Source: Myrica gale (taxonomy: Eukaryota > Streptophyta > Magnoliopsida > Fagales > Myricaceae). Taken from it: DNA of 64,000 bases. The stretch covers positions 17,806,374 to 17,870,373 of the forward strand of contig OZ005607.1 in the NCBI GenBank assembly GCA_963930655.1. The letters run 5' to 3'. How positions within the stretch are numbered: position 1 is the stretch's first letter; every line of letters begins with the position of its first letter. Below the pieces are notes generated by a model. That model searched no databases. It saw only the letters and a program-made list of their open reading frames with translations, and was not told the DNA's origin. The translations under genes were made by a program, and so were the position numbers. Below are positions 45,061-57,479 of this stretch, one piece after another.

Positions 45061-45116
45061 TATTTAGATAATTAGATGCGTATCAGAGTAGAGAGGGACT
45101 TGGTTGTGGTGTAGAG

Positions 45117-45123
45117 TATAAAT
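45117..45123 (+). promoter_or_regulatory. METE: Methionine synthase TATA box
   Basis: TATAAAT lies about 30 bp before CT-rich leader sequence. The non-coding first exon (about 45150-45246) ends CGCTCG|GTAACA. A 608-bp 5'UTR intron (45247-45854) follows; its acceptor GAGCAG is four bases before the ATG. Confidence 0.65.
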
Positions 45124-45858
45124 GAACCGAGTCTGTTCGCTTCAGAGACTCGCTCCGTTTCATTCTCTGAGAGTAAAATCAAACGGCTCTCTCACTCTCT
45201 CTACTAACCACCGTATCTCATCCCTTCGCTTGTCCCTCCGCGCTCGGTAACAATCCCTTGATTCCCTTCGTCTCTATATCCTTCTTTCTCCCTACTACGA
45301 ATTCTCCATTTTCCGTTCTCTTCCTAATTCAAATTACGATATTTGATCTGCGGTAACTTGGATTTGAACTCTATAGCGCTTTTGTAATGGGTCTTAGTTT
45401 CATTTAGTGTAATGGGTTTCGATCAAGCGTTAATATAGGTTTCATCTTTGGTTTCCATATTCTCTTTTATTCACTGGCATCTACTCATGTAGTCATGTTG
45501 TCAGCCTATGCTTGTCCTGTTCATGATTCAGTAGAAAGCTTTATGTCCGCTAGATGGAAGGTTTGATTATCAGATTCCTCTGTCACCAATAGTTTTTTTT
45601 TTTGTGTCGTTTTCTTTTCTGCGTCATTCAGGTTTGCGTTGCACCCATACTCAAATCTGGTACAAACAAAGTGATACATTTGTTCTGTTTGATGCTAATA
45701 GTAATTGGTATTATATACCATTGTGCATATGGTCTCGTAAGTATTGAGTATGAATTGTATACCATTTCCTTGTTTCTCTATGTCGTTATTGGTTGAAACA
45801 ACTTTGAACATACTAGGGAATCTAACTTATTTTTCATTGCATATGATGGAGCAGAACT

Positions 45859-48800
45859 ATGGCTTCCCACATTGTTGGTTACCCTCGCATCGGACCCAAG
45901 AGAGAGCTCAAGTTCGCCTTGGAATCTTTTTGGGATGGGAAGAGCAGTGCCCATGAATTGCAAAAGGTGGCTGTGGAACTCAGATCATCTATCTGGAAGC
46001 AGATGGCTGATGCTGAAATCAAGCACATTCCTAGCAACACATTCTCTTATTATGATCAGGTGTTAGACACCACAGTCATGCTCGGGGCTGTTCCACCAAG
46101 ATATGGTTGGAATGGCGGCGAGATTGGTTTTGACGTGTATTTCTCTATGGCTAGAGGAAATGCCACTGTACCTGCCATGGAAATGACCAAGTGGTTTGAC
46201 ACCAACTAGTAAGTGATGTGTTTTTTCTGTTTCGGGTCCAAGAATGCCTGTGGTGTAAACATGAGAGATATATGTTTTTGTTGGTGCAGCCATTGCATTG
46301 TCCCTGAATTGGGACCAGATGTTAAATTTTCTTATGCATCGCACAAGGCTGTGGATGAATTCAAGGAGGCTAACGCTGTAAGTGGTTTAGAGCCGCCGTT
46401 TTTCTTCCTTCGGATTGTATTTCACTTACTTTGTCTATTGGAAATCAATGGTGCCCACAGGTTTGCAATAACAACTTGATTAGACTTTGAAGTGTTTGGA
46501 TGAATGAGAACATCGGAGAAAGCAGAACCCTTTTCCTTAAAATGTTGATTAGAACTGAAAAGACATTCCACAATCTTTTTAACTAATTGTGCAGTGAGAT
46601 GCTTGTGATAACTGTTTTGATTGCAGGGTGGACTTTTTTAATTGTATGTCACATAGGACGGAAAAATAGTGATTCCAAGGATCTCTCCAGCTGCCTCCAA
46701 GTTGAATGTATTAATAGAATCGGAAATATATGGTTTATCGTTTGCATATAGCTCGAATAAGTTTGATGGCACATGGAGCTCATTGTATAATCAATGGAGT
46801 AAATCACCTAATAAACATTATTGGATGATAATTAGATATATGTTTAGTTTATATATGACTAGTTAATATCTAATATCATATATGCATGTGTTTCTTCTCT
46901 AACATACGTCACCTACCCATGTCTTACATTCAATCATTTAGAAGTTTAGAGTGTTGTATTATAGTAATTAGATTACAACATCTACTTCAGCTTCCCTTCC
47001 CTATTAATCCGATTTCTATAAATGTAACTTTGGTGTTAGTAAAGTTGTATTATTCGACCACATGGGTACAATTAGGTACCTGTACAAATCTGTTAGATTT
47101 AATGATTGGATCAAAATATCAGTATTTGATTGATTGAAGTTAATTGAGTTCATCATTTGTTCAAAATTTCTTTTTGGTCAATCAGTGAGTGGGATGAAAT
47201 TAACTCGAATGCCATCATTTTATACGACAATAACATAAGAACCCACCAACCTGTTGATCACACTCCTAGCATATCACCTTAACTGCTAACCTTTGTAAGT
47301 TAAGAATTATTTATCATTTGAATCCATCCTCACAATAGATCGTATGCATTACCTTGACGTTTGATGGCATCACAATTTGGGGAGACAGAGAACTGATGGG
47401 ATTGTTTACAAAAATTGTTTGTGTTGGAGTTTTTACACGGGGTGCCACGTATCAGCATATTACTGTATTTCAGTAAATTTCTTGGTATACTGATGTTCTC
47501 AATTCTATGCCAGCTTGGAATTGATACTGTTCCAGTGCTGCTAGGCCCTGTCTCCTACTTGTTGCTATCAAAACCGGCAAAGGGTGTTGAGAAATCCTTT
47601 TCTCTTCTCTCCCTTATTCACAATATTCTCCCAATCTACAAGTAAGAGGTTACTTTTACTGCAATATTGGATATATATAGATTTGTTTCACTGAGTTCTC
47701 TTTACCAAGGATTTACTGTGCAGGGAGGTTGTGACAGAACTAAAGGCAGCTGGTGCTACCTGGATCCAGTTTGATGAGCCCACCCTTGTAATGGATCTTG
47801 ATGCTCATCAACTGCAAGCCTTTAGTCATACCTACTCAGATTTGGAGTCCTCTTTAGCCGGATTAAATGTTGTCATTGAAACATACTTTGCTGATGTTCC
47901 TGCTGAAGCATACAAGACGATTACCTCTTTGAAGGGTGTTGCTGGGTATGGTTTTGACCTAGTTCGTGGAACACAGACCCTTGATTTGATAAAGGGTGGA
48001 TTTCCTTCTGGAAAATACCTCTTTGCTGGAGTGGTTGATGGGAGGAATATTTGGGCCAATGATCTTTCGTCTTCCCTCAGTGTCCTGCAGACTCTGGAGG
48101 GCATTGTTGGAAAAGGTATCCGTAATTGTGTGCATTATTGAATGACTTCAAAATCTATTTAATGTGATAGAAGTTAAATGCATGCTATCTATTATACAGA
48201 CAAAATTGTGGTGTCAACATCCTGCTCTCTTCTCCACACTGCGGTTGATCTGGTCAATGAGACGAAGCTGGACGAGGAGATTAAGTCATGGCTTGCATTT
48301 GCTGCACAGAAAGTAGTTGAAGTAAATGCTTTGGCCAAGGCATTGTCTGGACACAAAGATGTGGTACTTCTTTTTTAGAGTGTAATCTACATATATGTAT
48401 ATACAGTTTTTAAGTGATAGATAATCAGATTTTATATTCTACATCCATCTGTACTTTCTCATTTCCCTGTAAAAGCAGTGTGTAACTACCTTGCATGTGT
48501 ATATATTCGTGCTCACTTACATGTTGTATATACAGTTTTTAAGTGATAGATATTTAGATTTTATATCCATCTGTACTTTCTCAATGCCCTGTAAAAGCAG
48601 TGTGTATCTACCTTGCATGTGTATATATTCGTGCTCACTTACATGTTGTATGGTCATAGGATTCTATTTGATGTTTCCTATGATATGTTCTCGTAAAAAT
48701 ACTTACATATCGGCTTTATGTGTGAGCAGACATTCATGTTTCTGTCATGAAAGAATGTGATGGAATGTACATCTAGGATGAAAATCTTGAATATCCATCC

Positions 48801-50930
48801 ATTTCTTTGGTATGATTTGTTCCCATCATCCTCCATGGTTTTGTCATTTTGGCCCTCAAAGTTCTCTTTTACTAGTTTTTTCTTGACTCTGTCATTTTTC
48901 TTTTTGCTTGATAGGCCCCTCTTTGGTTCTGTAGTAATTTAGAAATTGTTGATATTAGGAGCAGGTGTATCCCTCAAATCTTTACTTGATTTGGCCCAGT
49001 TCACTTTGACCTCCTTTAGAATTGTATTCCTATTTTGAGGAATTTTCCTTGTTAATTCGTCATATTTGACTAAACCAATATCTCTTGCTTATTTGTATAT
49101 AATTTTGGCGGCAAAGATAATACAGCCAATAGGAATACTTTTTGAGCTTCTCATTTCCTTCATATCTCCAGGCATTCTTCTCTGCTAGTGCTGCAGCTCA
49201 GGCTTCAAGAAAGTCCTCCCCAAGGGTGACAAATGAGGCTGTTCAAAAGGCCGTAAGTGTTTGTGTACAATTTTATCCTTGATGCTTTAACTACTCTGCA
49301 GTTTCACCTTACTCTGCTGCTTTTCTCTCTTCCTTAGGCGGCTGCTCTGAAGGGCTCTGACCACCGTCGGGCCACAAATGTGAGTGCCAGGTTGGAAGCT
49401 CAGCAGAAGAAGCTGAACCTTCCTATTCTTCCAACAACAACAATTGGATCTTTCCCTCAGACATTGGAACTTAGAAGAGTCCGCCGGGAGTACAAGGCTA
49501 AAAAGTGAGCATTCTGCTCGTAATAGTATGATATCCTGTAGTCCTACGATCATTTTGATTATGGGTCTAAACCAGTCTTCCTGTAATATTATAAGGATAT
49601 CTGAGGAAAATTATGTGAAGGCCATCAAGGAGGAAATTAACAAAGTTGTCAAGCTCCAGGAAGACCTTGACATTGATGTGTTGGTACATGGAGAGCCAGA
49701 GGTGAGTTCTGATTCAAAATATAATTAGTTGGTGCTTGTACTATGGTGTACATTAGTAAAAGATCTGTAATCTAATGTCATTGCCAATATACCTTGCAAA
49801 TTCAGAGGAACGACATGGTTGAGTACTTTGGAGAGCAGTTATCAGGATTTGCCTTCACGCTCAATGGTTGGGTGCAATCTTATGGGTCCCGTTGTGTGAA
49901 GCCACCAATCATTTATGGTGATGTAAGCCGTCCCAAGCCCATGACTGTTTTTTGGTCTTCAGTGGCTCAAAGTTTTACTAAGCGACCCATGAAGGGAATG
50001 CTGACTGGCCCTGTAACTATTCTGAACTGGTCGTTCGTTAGAAATGACCAGCCCAGGTAACAGAGAAGTTTTCTTTTTTTCCGTTTTGGCATTCAAGATC
50101 TACTTTGTTTTGTGGGGATTCAAGTTGTATTTAATGCTGTATAACTCCTGTTTTAGATTTGAGACCTGCTATCAGATTGCTTTGGCCATTAAGGATGAAG
50201 TTGAGGATCTTGAGAAAGCTGGTATTACAGTGATCCAGATTGACGAGGCTGCTCTGAGGGAAGGCTTGCCACTAAGGAAGTCTGAGCAGAATTTCTACCT
50301 AAATTGGGCTGTTCACTCTTTCAGAATCACCAACACTGGCGTTCAAGACACTACCCAGGTTCATCTTCTATTCCCTTTACTCTTTTACAGTGTCAGATTT
50401 GGTTGTGGTTCTACTTGTGTGAGCGTGTACAAACACGCGCACGCCTACCCACTGTTCTATATGTTTGTGTATAGATTAGAGATTGTTTACATATATAATT
50501 TAATGGGTGCATGCATAGAAAAGAATGTGTATGACATCGAACATTTGTTTGTCTTGAACAGATCCACACCCACATGTGCTATTCAAATTTCAATGACATT
50601 ATCCACTCCATAATAGACATGGATGCTGATGTGATCACAATCGAGAACTCGAGATCAGATGAGAAGCTTCTCTCGGTCTTCCGCGAGGGAGTGAAATATG
50701 GTGCTGGCATTGGTCCTGGTGTGTATGACATCCACTCACCCCGGATCCCATCTACAGAAGAAATTGCTGACCGAATCAACAAGATGCTTGCCGTCCTGGA
50801 GACCAACATCCTTTGGGTCAACCCCGATTGTGGCCTCAAGACACGCAAGTACCCAGAAGTCAAGCCTGCTCTCAGCAACATGGTTGCTGCTGCCAAGCTG
50901 CTTCGCTCTCAGCTTGCAAGTGCCAAGTGA
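45859..50930 (+). CDS. METE: Cobalamin-independent methionine synthase, 11 coding exons
   Basis: Catalyses 5-methyltetrahydropteroyltri-L-glutamate + L-homocysteine to L-methionine. Coding exons: 45859-46208, 46290-46377, 47514-47641, 47724-48115, 48200-48363, 49172-49252, 49338-49504, 49596-49701, 49806-50056, 50157-50358, 50562-50930. All introns are GT-AG; total 2298 nt, 765 residues, the standard plant length. N-terminal domain from [21 protein letters not shown]-terminal catalytic barrel after [15 protein letters not shown]. Zinc ligands are present: His647 and Cys649 (IHTHMCYS), Glu671 (ITIENS), Cys733 (NPDCGLK). Other conserved motifs: [51 protein letters not shown]. There is no transit peptide, so a cytosolic isoform is likely. 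At the exon 6/7 border a Val replaces the usual Glu, and two in-frame GT donors lie three bases apart. The neighbouring DUF674 pseudogene is convergent. Confidence 0.97.
48398..48651. repeat. ~127-bp tandem duplication in a methionine synthase intron
   Basis: Copies at about 48398-48526 and 48527-48651 share TATACAGTTTTTAAGTGATA, CATCTGTACTTTCTCA and TTCGTGCTCACTTACATG. Short indels separate them. The duplication lies within intron 48364-49171, well away from its splice sites. Confidence 0.85.
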
Positions 50931-51517
50931 GTTGGGAATGAGAGAAAATAGTGGTATTCTTGCGGGTCCTCTACTTCAAAGTTTCAATAACGTGGCCTTT
51001 TCTTAATATGAGTCATATTGTTTTCTTTCAAGTTTTCCCATTTTCTGAATATGTATAATATCTAAAATTCTCTCTCTCCCCTTTCCCCGAGAAGATAAAA
51101 AATATGTAGTACTACTTTAATATGCTCGTTTTTCAATATGTATTCGCTAATATGATGTTATAATATTAAATCATCATTTATCCCAAAAGTTTAAGCCGGT
51201 AGAAAGAGATAGATTAATTTTCATAAATTCTGTTTTCCGACATTTTCCATCTCCAATGGTTACATACACAGCAAACCTTGGAGCCATTTAAGTTATTAGA
51301 ACATAATCCATGAAAATAACATATTTCATTTAAGTTGAGTAATACTCCAGAACCCTCCTTTCTCCATGGAAAGTGTTGATTATAAGATTGGAGAGTGCAA
51401 AAGAACATAATCCTAAAGCCTAGACAAGCTAGGAGAGAGCAAAAACATGACTTTTACCATCTAACTACTGCGACAAAAGTTTAGAAGCTTTATAAAAAAA
51501 GGCCCATATTAATTAAA

Positions 51518-53021
51518 TTATGTAGGCTGATCGTCATTCAATTCCTCCTTTACGAGGAAGACACTAGTCAGAGCTTCTTTGGACTGCAAAGATGCCCACA
51601 ACAGCTGCAAGCCCTGCAAGTTGAGGAAACAAAAAATGATAAAAGTCGAGCTTGGCATAAGAAGCAGAGATTAATCAGGAGAAAAAAAAATCTGTTTTTA
51701 TCTTCCCAAAAGACAAGTGAAAAGTTACTTACCCATTGATTTCAGGGTTATATAGCTATTTGGTCACTGAGTTTTGACCCATTTTAATAAATAGTCCTTG
51801 AATTTTCAAATTGATTATAAATGTCCTTGAGTTTGTAATTTTTATCAAACAAGTCCTTTCGTTAAACTTATATTTATAAAGTTAATTATTCACACTCCAG
51901 TTTCAATACACGTATTAATCAAAACTAAAACTATGCGACTTATGATTTTTCTAACTTTTTTTCTAATTTTTTGTTTTTTACAAAATAAAATTAAGTAAAT
52001 TATTTTAAAAATTAAAAATTAAGAAAAAAACTTTAAAAAATTATAAGTCACATTATTTTAGTTTTTGGGTGACACGTGTGAACTTATGATTGATGTTGAC
52101 GTATGAACCATTAATTTTGAGAAAAAAATTTAAGAAGACTTATTTGACAAAAATTATAAACTTAGAGATCTCTTTGATCAAGTTGAAAATCGAAGAACGA
52201 TTTGTTATAAAATGTCAAAACCTAGGGATGAAATGAGTATTTAACCCATTGATTTCAAGAGAAAAGTCATCGGTCAAAACAAAATAAAAAAGAATCTTCT
52301 TTGACAAAAACTCATGTTCTGGATGTTCTCGCATTAGATGCAAATTTTCTTATAAACCAACCACTCATTTTGCAATAACTCTAGCGAGGAAAAGAATTTC
52401 ATCTTACCTCATTGATTCCAAAGTCAACCTTCCTTTCCTCAAGCACATCGACATTGTACTTGTTTAGAACAGCAATGCCAGCAGTCAATGTTATTGTTGT
52501 GACTGATAAATCATCCATCACCATGAAGGTAACGGAACCCTTTACATAACCTCCCTCACGAGTTGAACATGCCTTTGCATAATTTGTACCAGTATACTGC
52601 ACTTCACACTACATCCCATCCCCGCATGCAGGACAAGATGAATTACACTTGTCATCTGATACATACCGGTGATTAGAAACGCAGCTGTATAACGTACCAA
52701 TGGGTTCTGGAGACGACTGATGCAACAAGAGAGGTAGAGAGGTGGAGGCATGAGTTGTTGGAGCTTTGGGTTTCAGAAGCAAGTCCTTGTGTTGGTTCGC
52801 ATGCAGATGTGCAACATCCAAGTCCTCAATGCTCTTGTACAGGTTTCCAATGCAGCCAAAAATCGTAGGACTTGATAGGAAGACTGATCACGGCACCCAT
52901 AGTCAAGAAGAGGAGGTGGAACAAACAGAAAATCCACGAACTCTTTTCCGGCTGTGACAAGGATGACTTTGTTGGCCTTTTTATCGACGATAAGCTTGAT
53001 GCTTATTTTTTTCGCTTCCAT
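51518..53021 (-). pseudogene. DUF674 family gene, broken (2 exons)
   Basis: Exon 1 (53021-52408) starts MEAKKISIKLIVDKKANKV and KEFVDFLF, the DUF674 N-terminus. It then shifts frame twice, each time by one extra base: into LLFLTMGAVISLPIKSY, then into GCIGNLYKSIEDLDVAHLHA. CPACGDGM is followed by an in-frame TAG (52609-52611). The rest is GGYVKGSVTFMVMDDLSV and VLNKYNVDVLEERKVDFGIN. The donor GAG|GTAAGA at 52408 pairs with acceptor TTGCAG before exon 2 (51613-51518), which codes GLQLLWASLQSKEALTSVFL and ends in TAA. DUF674 proteins are plant-specific and of unknown function. Splice sites and the last exon are intact, so decay looks recent. A MITE-like insert sits in the intron. Confidence 0.88.
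51745..52245. mobile_element. MITE-like insert in the DUF674 intron
   Basis: The left end (ATAGCTATTTGGTCACTGAG, then AGTTTTGACCCATTTTAA) is matched by the complement of the right end (TACTCATTTCATCCCTAGG, TTTTGACATTTTATAA). Inverted similarity extends about 130 bp. The 14-base sequence ACCCATTGATTTCA flanks both sides (about 51733-51746 and 52244-52257), longer than a usual duplication. No coding capacity. Superfamily uncertain. Confidence 0.6.
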
Positions 53022-53059
53022 GGCGCTTTAGGGACCAACAAAATCCTTGCCTGATTCAG

Positions 53060-54200
53060 CTCAGATCACTCGTTGCCTCTTCTTGTCTACCGAAAGATTC
53101 AGGCTTTTGAGGGTGTGCAGAATAGCGAATGCCCTCCACTGCCTTGGCTGGTAGCCTTCTTTATAGTCTGTGGCATTTATTAAATTCACTCTCGAGCGTT
53201 CCTTCATTTGCTTTCCTTTGCATGCAGTCACGATTCATGAACCTTGGGGACTTGGAACAGCGAAATGAATATTTGCTGAATGAAACTGTTGAGTTTTCCA
53301 ATCGAAGATCTTTCGCTAATTAGTTTGTTTTGGTTTTGAAAATATTTTTTTTAAAAAAATTTATTCTTTTGGAGAATGTGAGAATAAAAAAATAATTTTG
53401 AAAAGAATATTTTTGTGAGAGTTTTTATAGATTTTCATAATTTTGTGTGTTGCTTTTATAAAATACTCATAATTTTGTGTGTGTGTTGCTTTTACATAAA
53501 TTGAGGCCAATTATTAGATATAAAATTTTATTGAAGATTCAAATATTTTTTTGTGTGAAAAAATCATGTTTGGATTGAAAAATATTTTAAAAATAAAAAA
53601 ATATATTTTAAAAATCGATAAACAAATTACTACTTCCTTGTTTTCTAAAAAGATTGTATCATTAAAAATGGGGTTTAGAACTAAACTTGTTCCTTTTTAA
53701 GGTTACGTTTCTAATGGTTATTTTATTAGGATTTTTTTTATAACTAATTTATACAAGTGTAAAGGTAGTTATATGATATTTAATCAGATGATTATACAAG
53801 GAGCATAGGTTAATAGTTCAGTTCCTGTTTCTCTGTCCGTCATGATCTGCGTCTGATCGTCTGTGGATGCATATCACCTTGAGTGCCTACGAATCCAATA
53901 GTGGAAAATCTTGCCCGGTTATTAGATTGCATTGTGACAGGAGATCCAATCGACTTGGCATCTTTGCTGACCAGAGCTTTCAGGATCCATCTCTTGAGTT
54001 TCTGCCTCAATAGGATCCTCAGGAGTAAAATTAGTGAGTGGCAGATGACATAGAAGGAAATCTCTGAAAGAGACATTCGTTCTCAGTTTATAATTGTTGT
54101 CTTCGGCTAAATCACTAAGAAAGTTTAAGACGTTTGTAATAGGTAGATATATATATTTTTTAAACTGTATTCTATAATATCATACTATAATTATTAAACT
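53060..54200. other. AT-rich intergenic DNA
   Basis: No recognised gene. Long A/T tracts at 53340-53620. A 78-codon minus-strand ORF at 53840-54076 in a less AT-rich patch matches nothing I know. Confidence 0.55.
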
Positions 54201-54206
54201 TATAAC

Positions 54207-54300
54207 CCCGAGCAGTTAACTTAAGTGGTTAGAGTTAAGGGGCGTGTTCTCGCGGGGTTTCAAATTTGAATCTCTTAAATACAGACCATTCTTTAAATAT
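54207..54300 (+). mobile_element. Possible SINE fragment
   Basis: CGAGCAGTTAACTTAAGTGG resembles an A-box region, and TTTCAAATTTGAATCTC is a decayed B-box. No clear tail or target duplication. Confidence 0.35.
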
Positions 54301-54852
54301 ATTTTTATATATTTATTATAATAAAATTAATAATTTAATAAAAAATATTATTTTACTATTATTTTATTGACATCAAACAGCCTACTAATTCATCTCAAAC
54401 AGCTTTCAATGCCATCACTTTTCCTGCCTAATCACAAGCCCATTTCATCATTGGTAACGTCTGAGCATTGAATGCGATCACCTTTTCTACTAGTGTCAGC
54501 CACATTCTATCATAGGAACTTCTCATCTCGTAGATCGAAAAAAAGTCTTTGAAATTTAAGTTGACAATCTTGGAGAATGAAAAATATTTATGATTTGTAC
54601 CTTACTTTGGATAATTATAAGCCTCTGACTCTTCCTCGTAATCATCTTGGAAATTTCGGTTTTGGTTCCGATCCTGTAATTTCGGTATCGCTTTTGGACT
54701 ATTTTGGTATCAGCAGAAGCGTCGTAATTTTCAGTACCAGTATATATATATATATATATTTTTAAAAATTCAGGGTTTCAATCGGTGCAATTTTGAGCCG
54801 TGTAAAAAAAAAGAAAAAGAAAAAAGAACAAATATAGGTCGAACAAAATTAT

Positions 54853-55031
54853 GAGTGTGTTCGGTTAAAGTGTATTCTGAGGATTTTTTGTGTTTTGAGA
54901 ATTTTTATGTGATGTTAACTTTATTGGTATGCGTGTTGTAGTTATATTTATGTGGTGTGAAAAATTATGTTTGGTTGTAGAATCCTGAGGATTCAAAAAA
55001 TCCTGAGGATTCTTCCTAAACGAACATGCCC
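54853..55031. mobile_element. Small MITE with inverted ends
   Basis: The left end GAGTGTGTTCGG..., followed by TTCTGAGGATTTTTTG, pairs with the right end complemented (GGGCATGTTCGTTTAGGAA, then AATCCTCAGGATTTTTTG). About 180 bp. A related-looking element with GGG.(A/T)GTTCG ends lies at 13537-13852. An imperfect (TA)n tract lies just upstream, at about 54741-54759. Confidence 0.6.
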
Positions 55032-57180
55032 TATGTCTTTTTCGCTCCAAAATTTGCATTCTTAACTTTGAACTGGCAACTGTCACGTCGTCCCATCCAG
55101 ATCCTCTCCTTGTCTCCGATGTCTCTCCCTACCGTGACTCACCCAACTCCCAAGCCATCAGTCGTGCTCACTGCTAAGCTCATCTCTCCCTGTTGCAGCT
55201 TCTCTCTCATCACTCATCAGCTCTCTCTTACCAAGGTGACAAAGTCTATAATTTATAATCTATTTACTATTTTATTTAAATGTTGCATTGTTAACTTCTT
55301 TGAATCTTTAGTGTTAAACTTATTTAGTGATTGGCAAACGATCTCTCTGTCAAGGTGAAGATTTTGCACTTTGGATCGGTTGGTTACCTTTGGATGCTTT
55401 GCCTTTTTTTCCACTTTTTTCCTTGAATAATTTATGTTAATCTGTTTCATTTTGGTTGAGATTGAAGGCTTGGTTGATTTTGCATAATGCTCATTGTTTT
55501 GGATGATTTCTAATAAACATTTTGTTGAATATCAATTATCTATTTATGCTCATTAGTGCTATTGTTTGCACTTCGAATATGCATTATAAGTGCTATTATT
55601 AGGAATCAGAATTTCCGGTTCCGGAAATTTCGATTCCATTCCAGTTTATTTCAGAATGGAACCAGAATGAAAATTATTATTATGGTGGGTATTGGAACCG
55701 GAATGGGCAATTATGTCTAGAAATTGAATGGGTGATTCCGGCAAGTCCAATTAGAAGTACGGGACCACTGAACGAGGAAGGAGATCGTCTTGCCCCACAG
55801 AGGTCGAACCCCTAAAGACCGAAGCATGGGACCTTCCTTCAGTTGGACAAAAGTAGAACAGTGTCGTTTTGTTAGAGGAAAAAAATACAAATGTTAGGCA
55901 AATTTTAATTTCTAAAAAAAAATAATAATAATAATGCGGTTCCCGTTAAACAGCCGGCTTGCTGGGCAGTAACAGACACCGCTTATAGCACCGGTTATGT
56001 CTAGAAATGGACACGGGTACCCCCGGTTAAAATGCTCACCTCTACTCGGCAGCACATAACCCTCCCCAATCCACTCTTCTATTCGCCGACCACCTCCTGC
56101 CGCACCTCCCCTTCCTCTCACGCCCAGCTCTCTTCGCCGACCACCACCCTTTGGTTTGTTTTCTTGAACATTAAGAGAGATTCTCTTCGTTCAGCAAGTC
56201 CAGACTCCAAAACAAAGAGTCGTTGTGGTGCGAATTCTCTCGTCCTCTCTCTGTCTCCCCGTTTAGGTTCAACTAAGGTTCTAAGTTCCATGCTGAATTT
56301 TTAGCTTAACAAATGATGAGTTAAGGATTACTACTTTTTATTTATTGTGTATGATATATCTTTGTTGTTTCCACTTTACCGTTGTTAGGGTTTATATAAT
56401 AATGATTTTTAGTGTTTACGTTCTGCTAGCTTTATTGTCTAGATATGCTTATCATTTCACTGAAAATTCTCTTTTTGAGAAGATCTTTGACTTGGTGTTT
56501 GGTTCCTGGGAAGCTTCGGTTAGGGTCTATATTCTGTGTATAAGAGGAGATTACGGATGAAAAAGAAAACCAATTAGCCTTCTGTATATATTTGTTCTGA
56601 TAACTCTTAAGGATGAATATTAATTAGTTAGAGGTGCCTTTGGCTGTGCAGAACACTCTGTTTCCTAGATTAAACATTTAAGGGCCACATTTTGTTGTTG
56701 GCTAATTAAGTGAATGTGGACGCCATTTTGAAATTCCCCTTCACCCCATTATTTGTTAATTTACTAGTTTTTTTAAAAGAAATTACAAATGACGGGTAAT
56801 TTCTAAATGAAAGTACCTTCATATAATATGTGTGGAAATACCATTAAAATAAAAAATCCATTGGTGGGAGGTTTTAAACTCAACAGTCAACGCAGTGGAT
56901 GAATACAACAATAGTACTCTATACACGGACCAAAAATCTTGGCAACAGATCAATACAATGAGAGATTAATTAGGAGACCAAGTTCATCTAATTTGGTCTA
57001 CTAACAATATTATAGTCATCAATTGATTCTATCAAATGATTGAGATTTCGTGGCAAGATTTTATTATGTTCTTATATTCCAAGTATAATTCTCGGTTTCT
57101 TAATATATTCCCCTATGATTGTTATTTTGGACTTTGGTTTTTTCATTTTATACAGTTAAGGGTGATTAAAAGCTTCGATC
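55032..57180. other. Intergenic DNA, no gene recognised
   Basis: A CT-rich patch (55080-55230) and another at 56030-56280 (90-codon ORF rich in Ser/Thr/Pro) look leader-like but code nothing recognisable. A stretch near 55610-55740 is rich in GGAACCGGAATGG-type words and may be a decayed MITE. Confidence 0.5.
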
Positions 57181-57186
57181 ACTTGA

Positions 57187-57346
57187 ATTTGGATTGTATT
57201 AGTTTGGAATTTGGATTGTATAATGTATTAGTTTGTATTGGATTATTTGATTTTGGATTGAATTGTATTAGTTTGGAGTGTATTATTGATTTTGGATTGG
57301 ATTGGATTATATTAGTTTGGATTGGATTTGATTGGATTGTATTAGT
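57187..57346. repeat. TTGGATTGTATTAG minisatellite
   Basis: Imperfect repeats of TTTGGATTG(GATTG)TATTAG cover about 160 bp. Confidence 0.8.
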
Positions 57347-57381
57347 GTAGACTTTATATTTTGTAAGTGCGTAATATGTTA

Positions 57382-57470
57382 AAAAAATGGTTCAATATGA
57401 ATGTAGGATTACTGGAAACCGCCACCGCTAAAACCGCCACCGCTAAAAAATGGTTCAATATGAATGTAGG
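57382..57470. repeat. 26-bp direct repeat flanking CCGCCACCGCTAAAA pair
   Basis: An identical 26-mer starting AAAAAATGGTTCAATATG occurs at 57382-57407 and 57445-57470. Between them CCGCCACCGCTAAAA occurs twice. Downstream, CCGGCA and GGTGCC words form short palindromes (57487-57535). It may be a trace of a CACTA-like element. Confidence 0.6.
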
Positions 57471-57479
57471 TGACATTTT

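Noticed and set aside
56032-56304. CT-rich 90-codon ORF resembling a leader exon
   Set aside because: No downstream coding exon and no known motif; composition alone is not enough.
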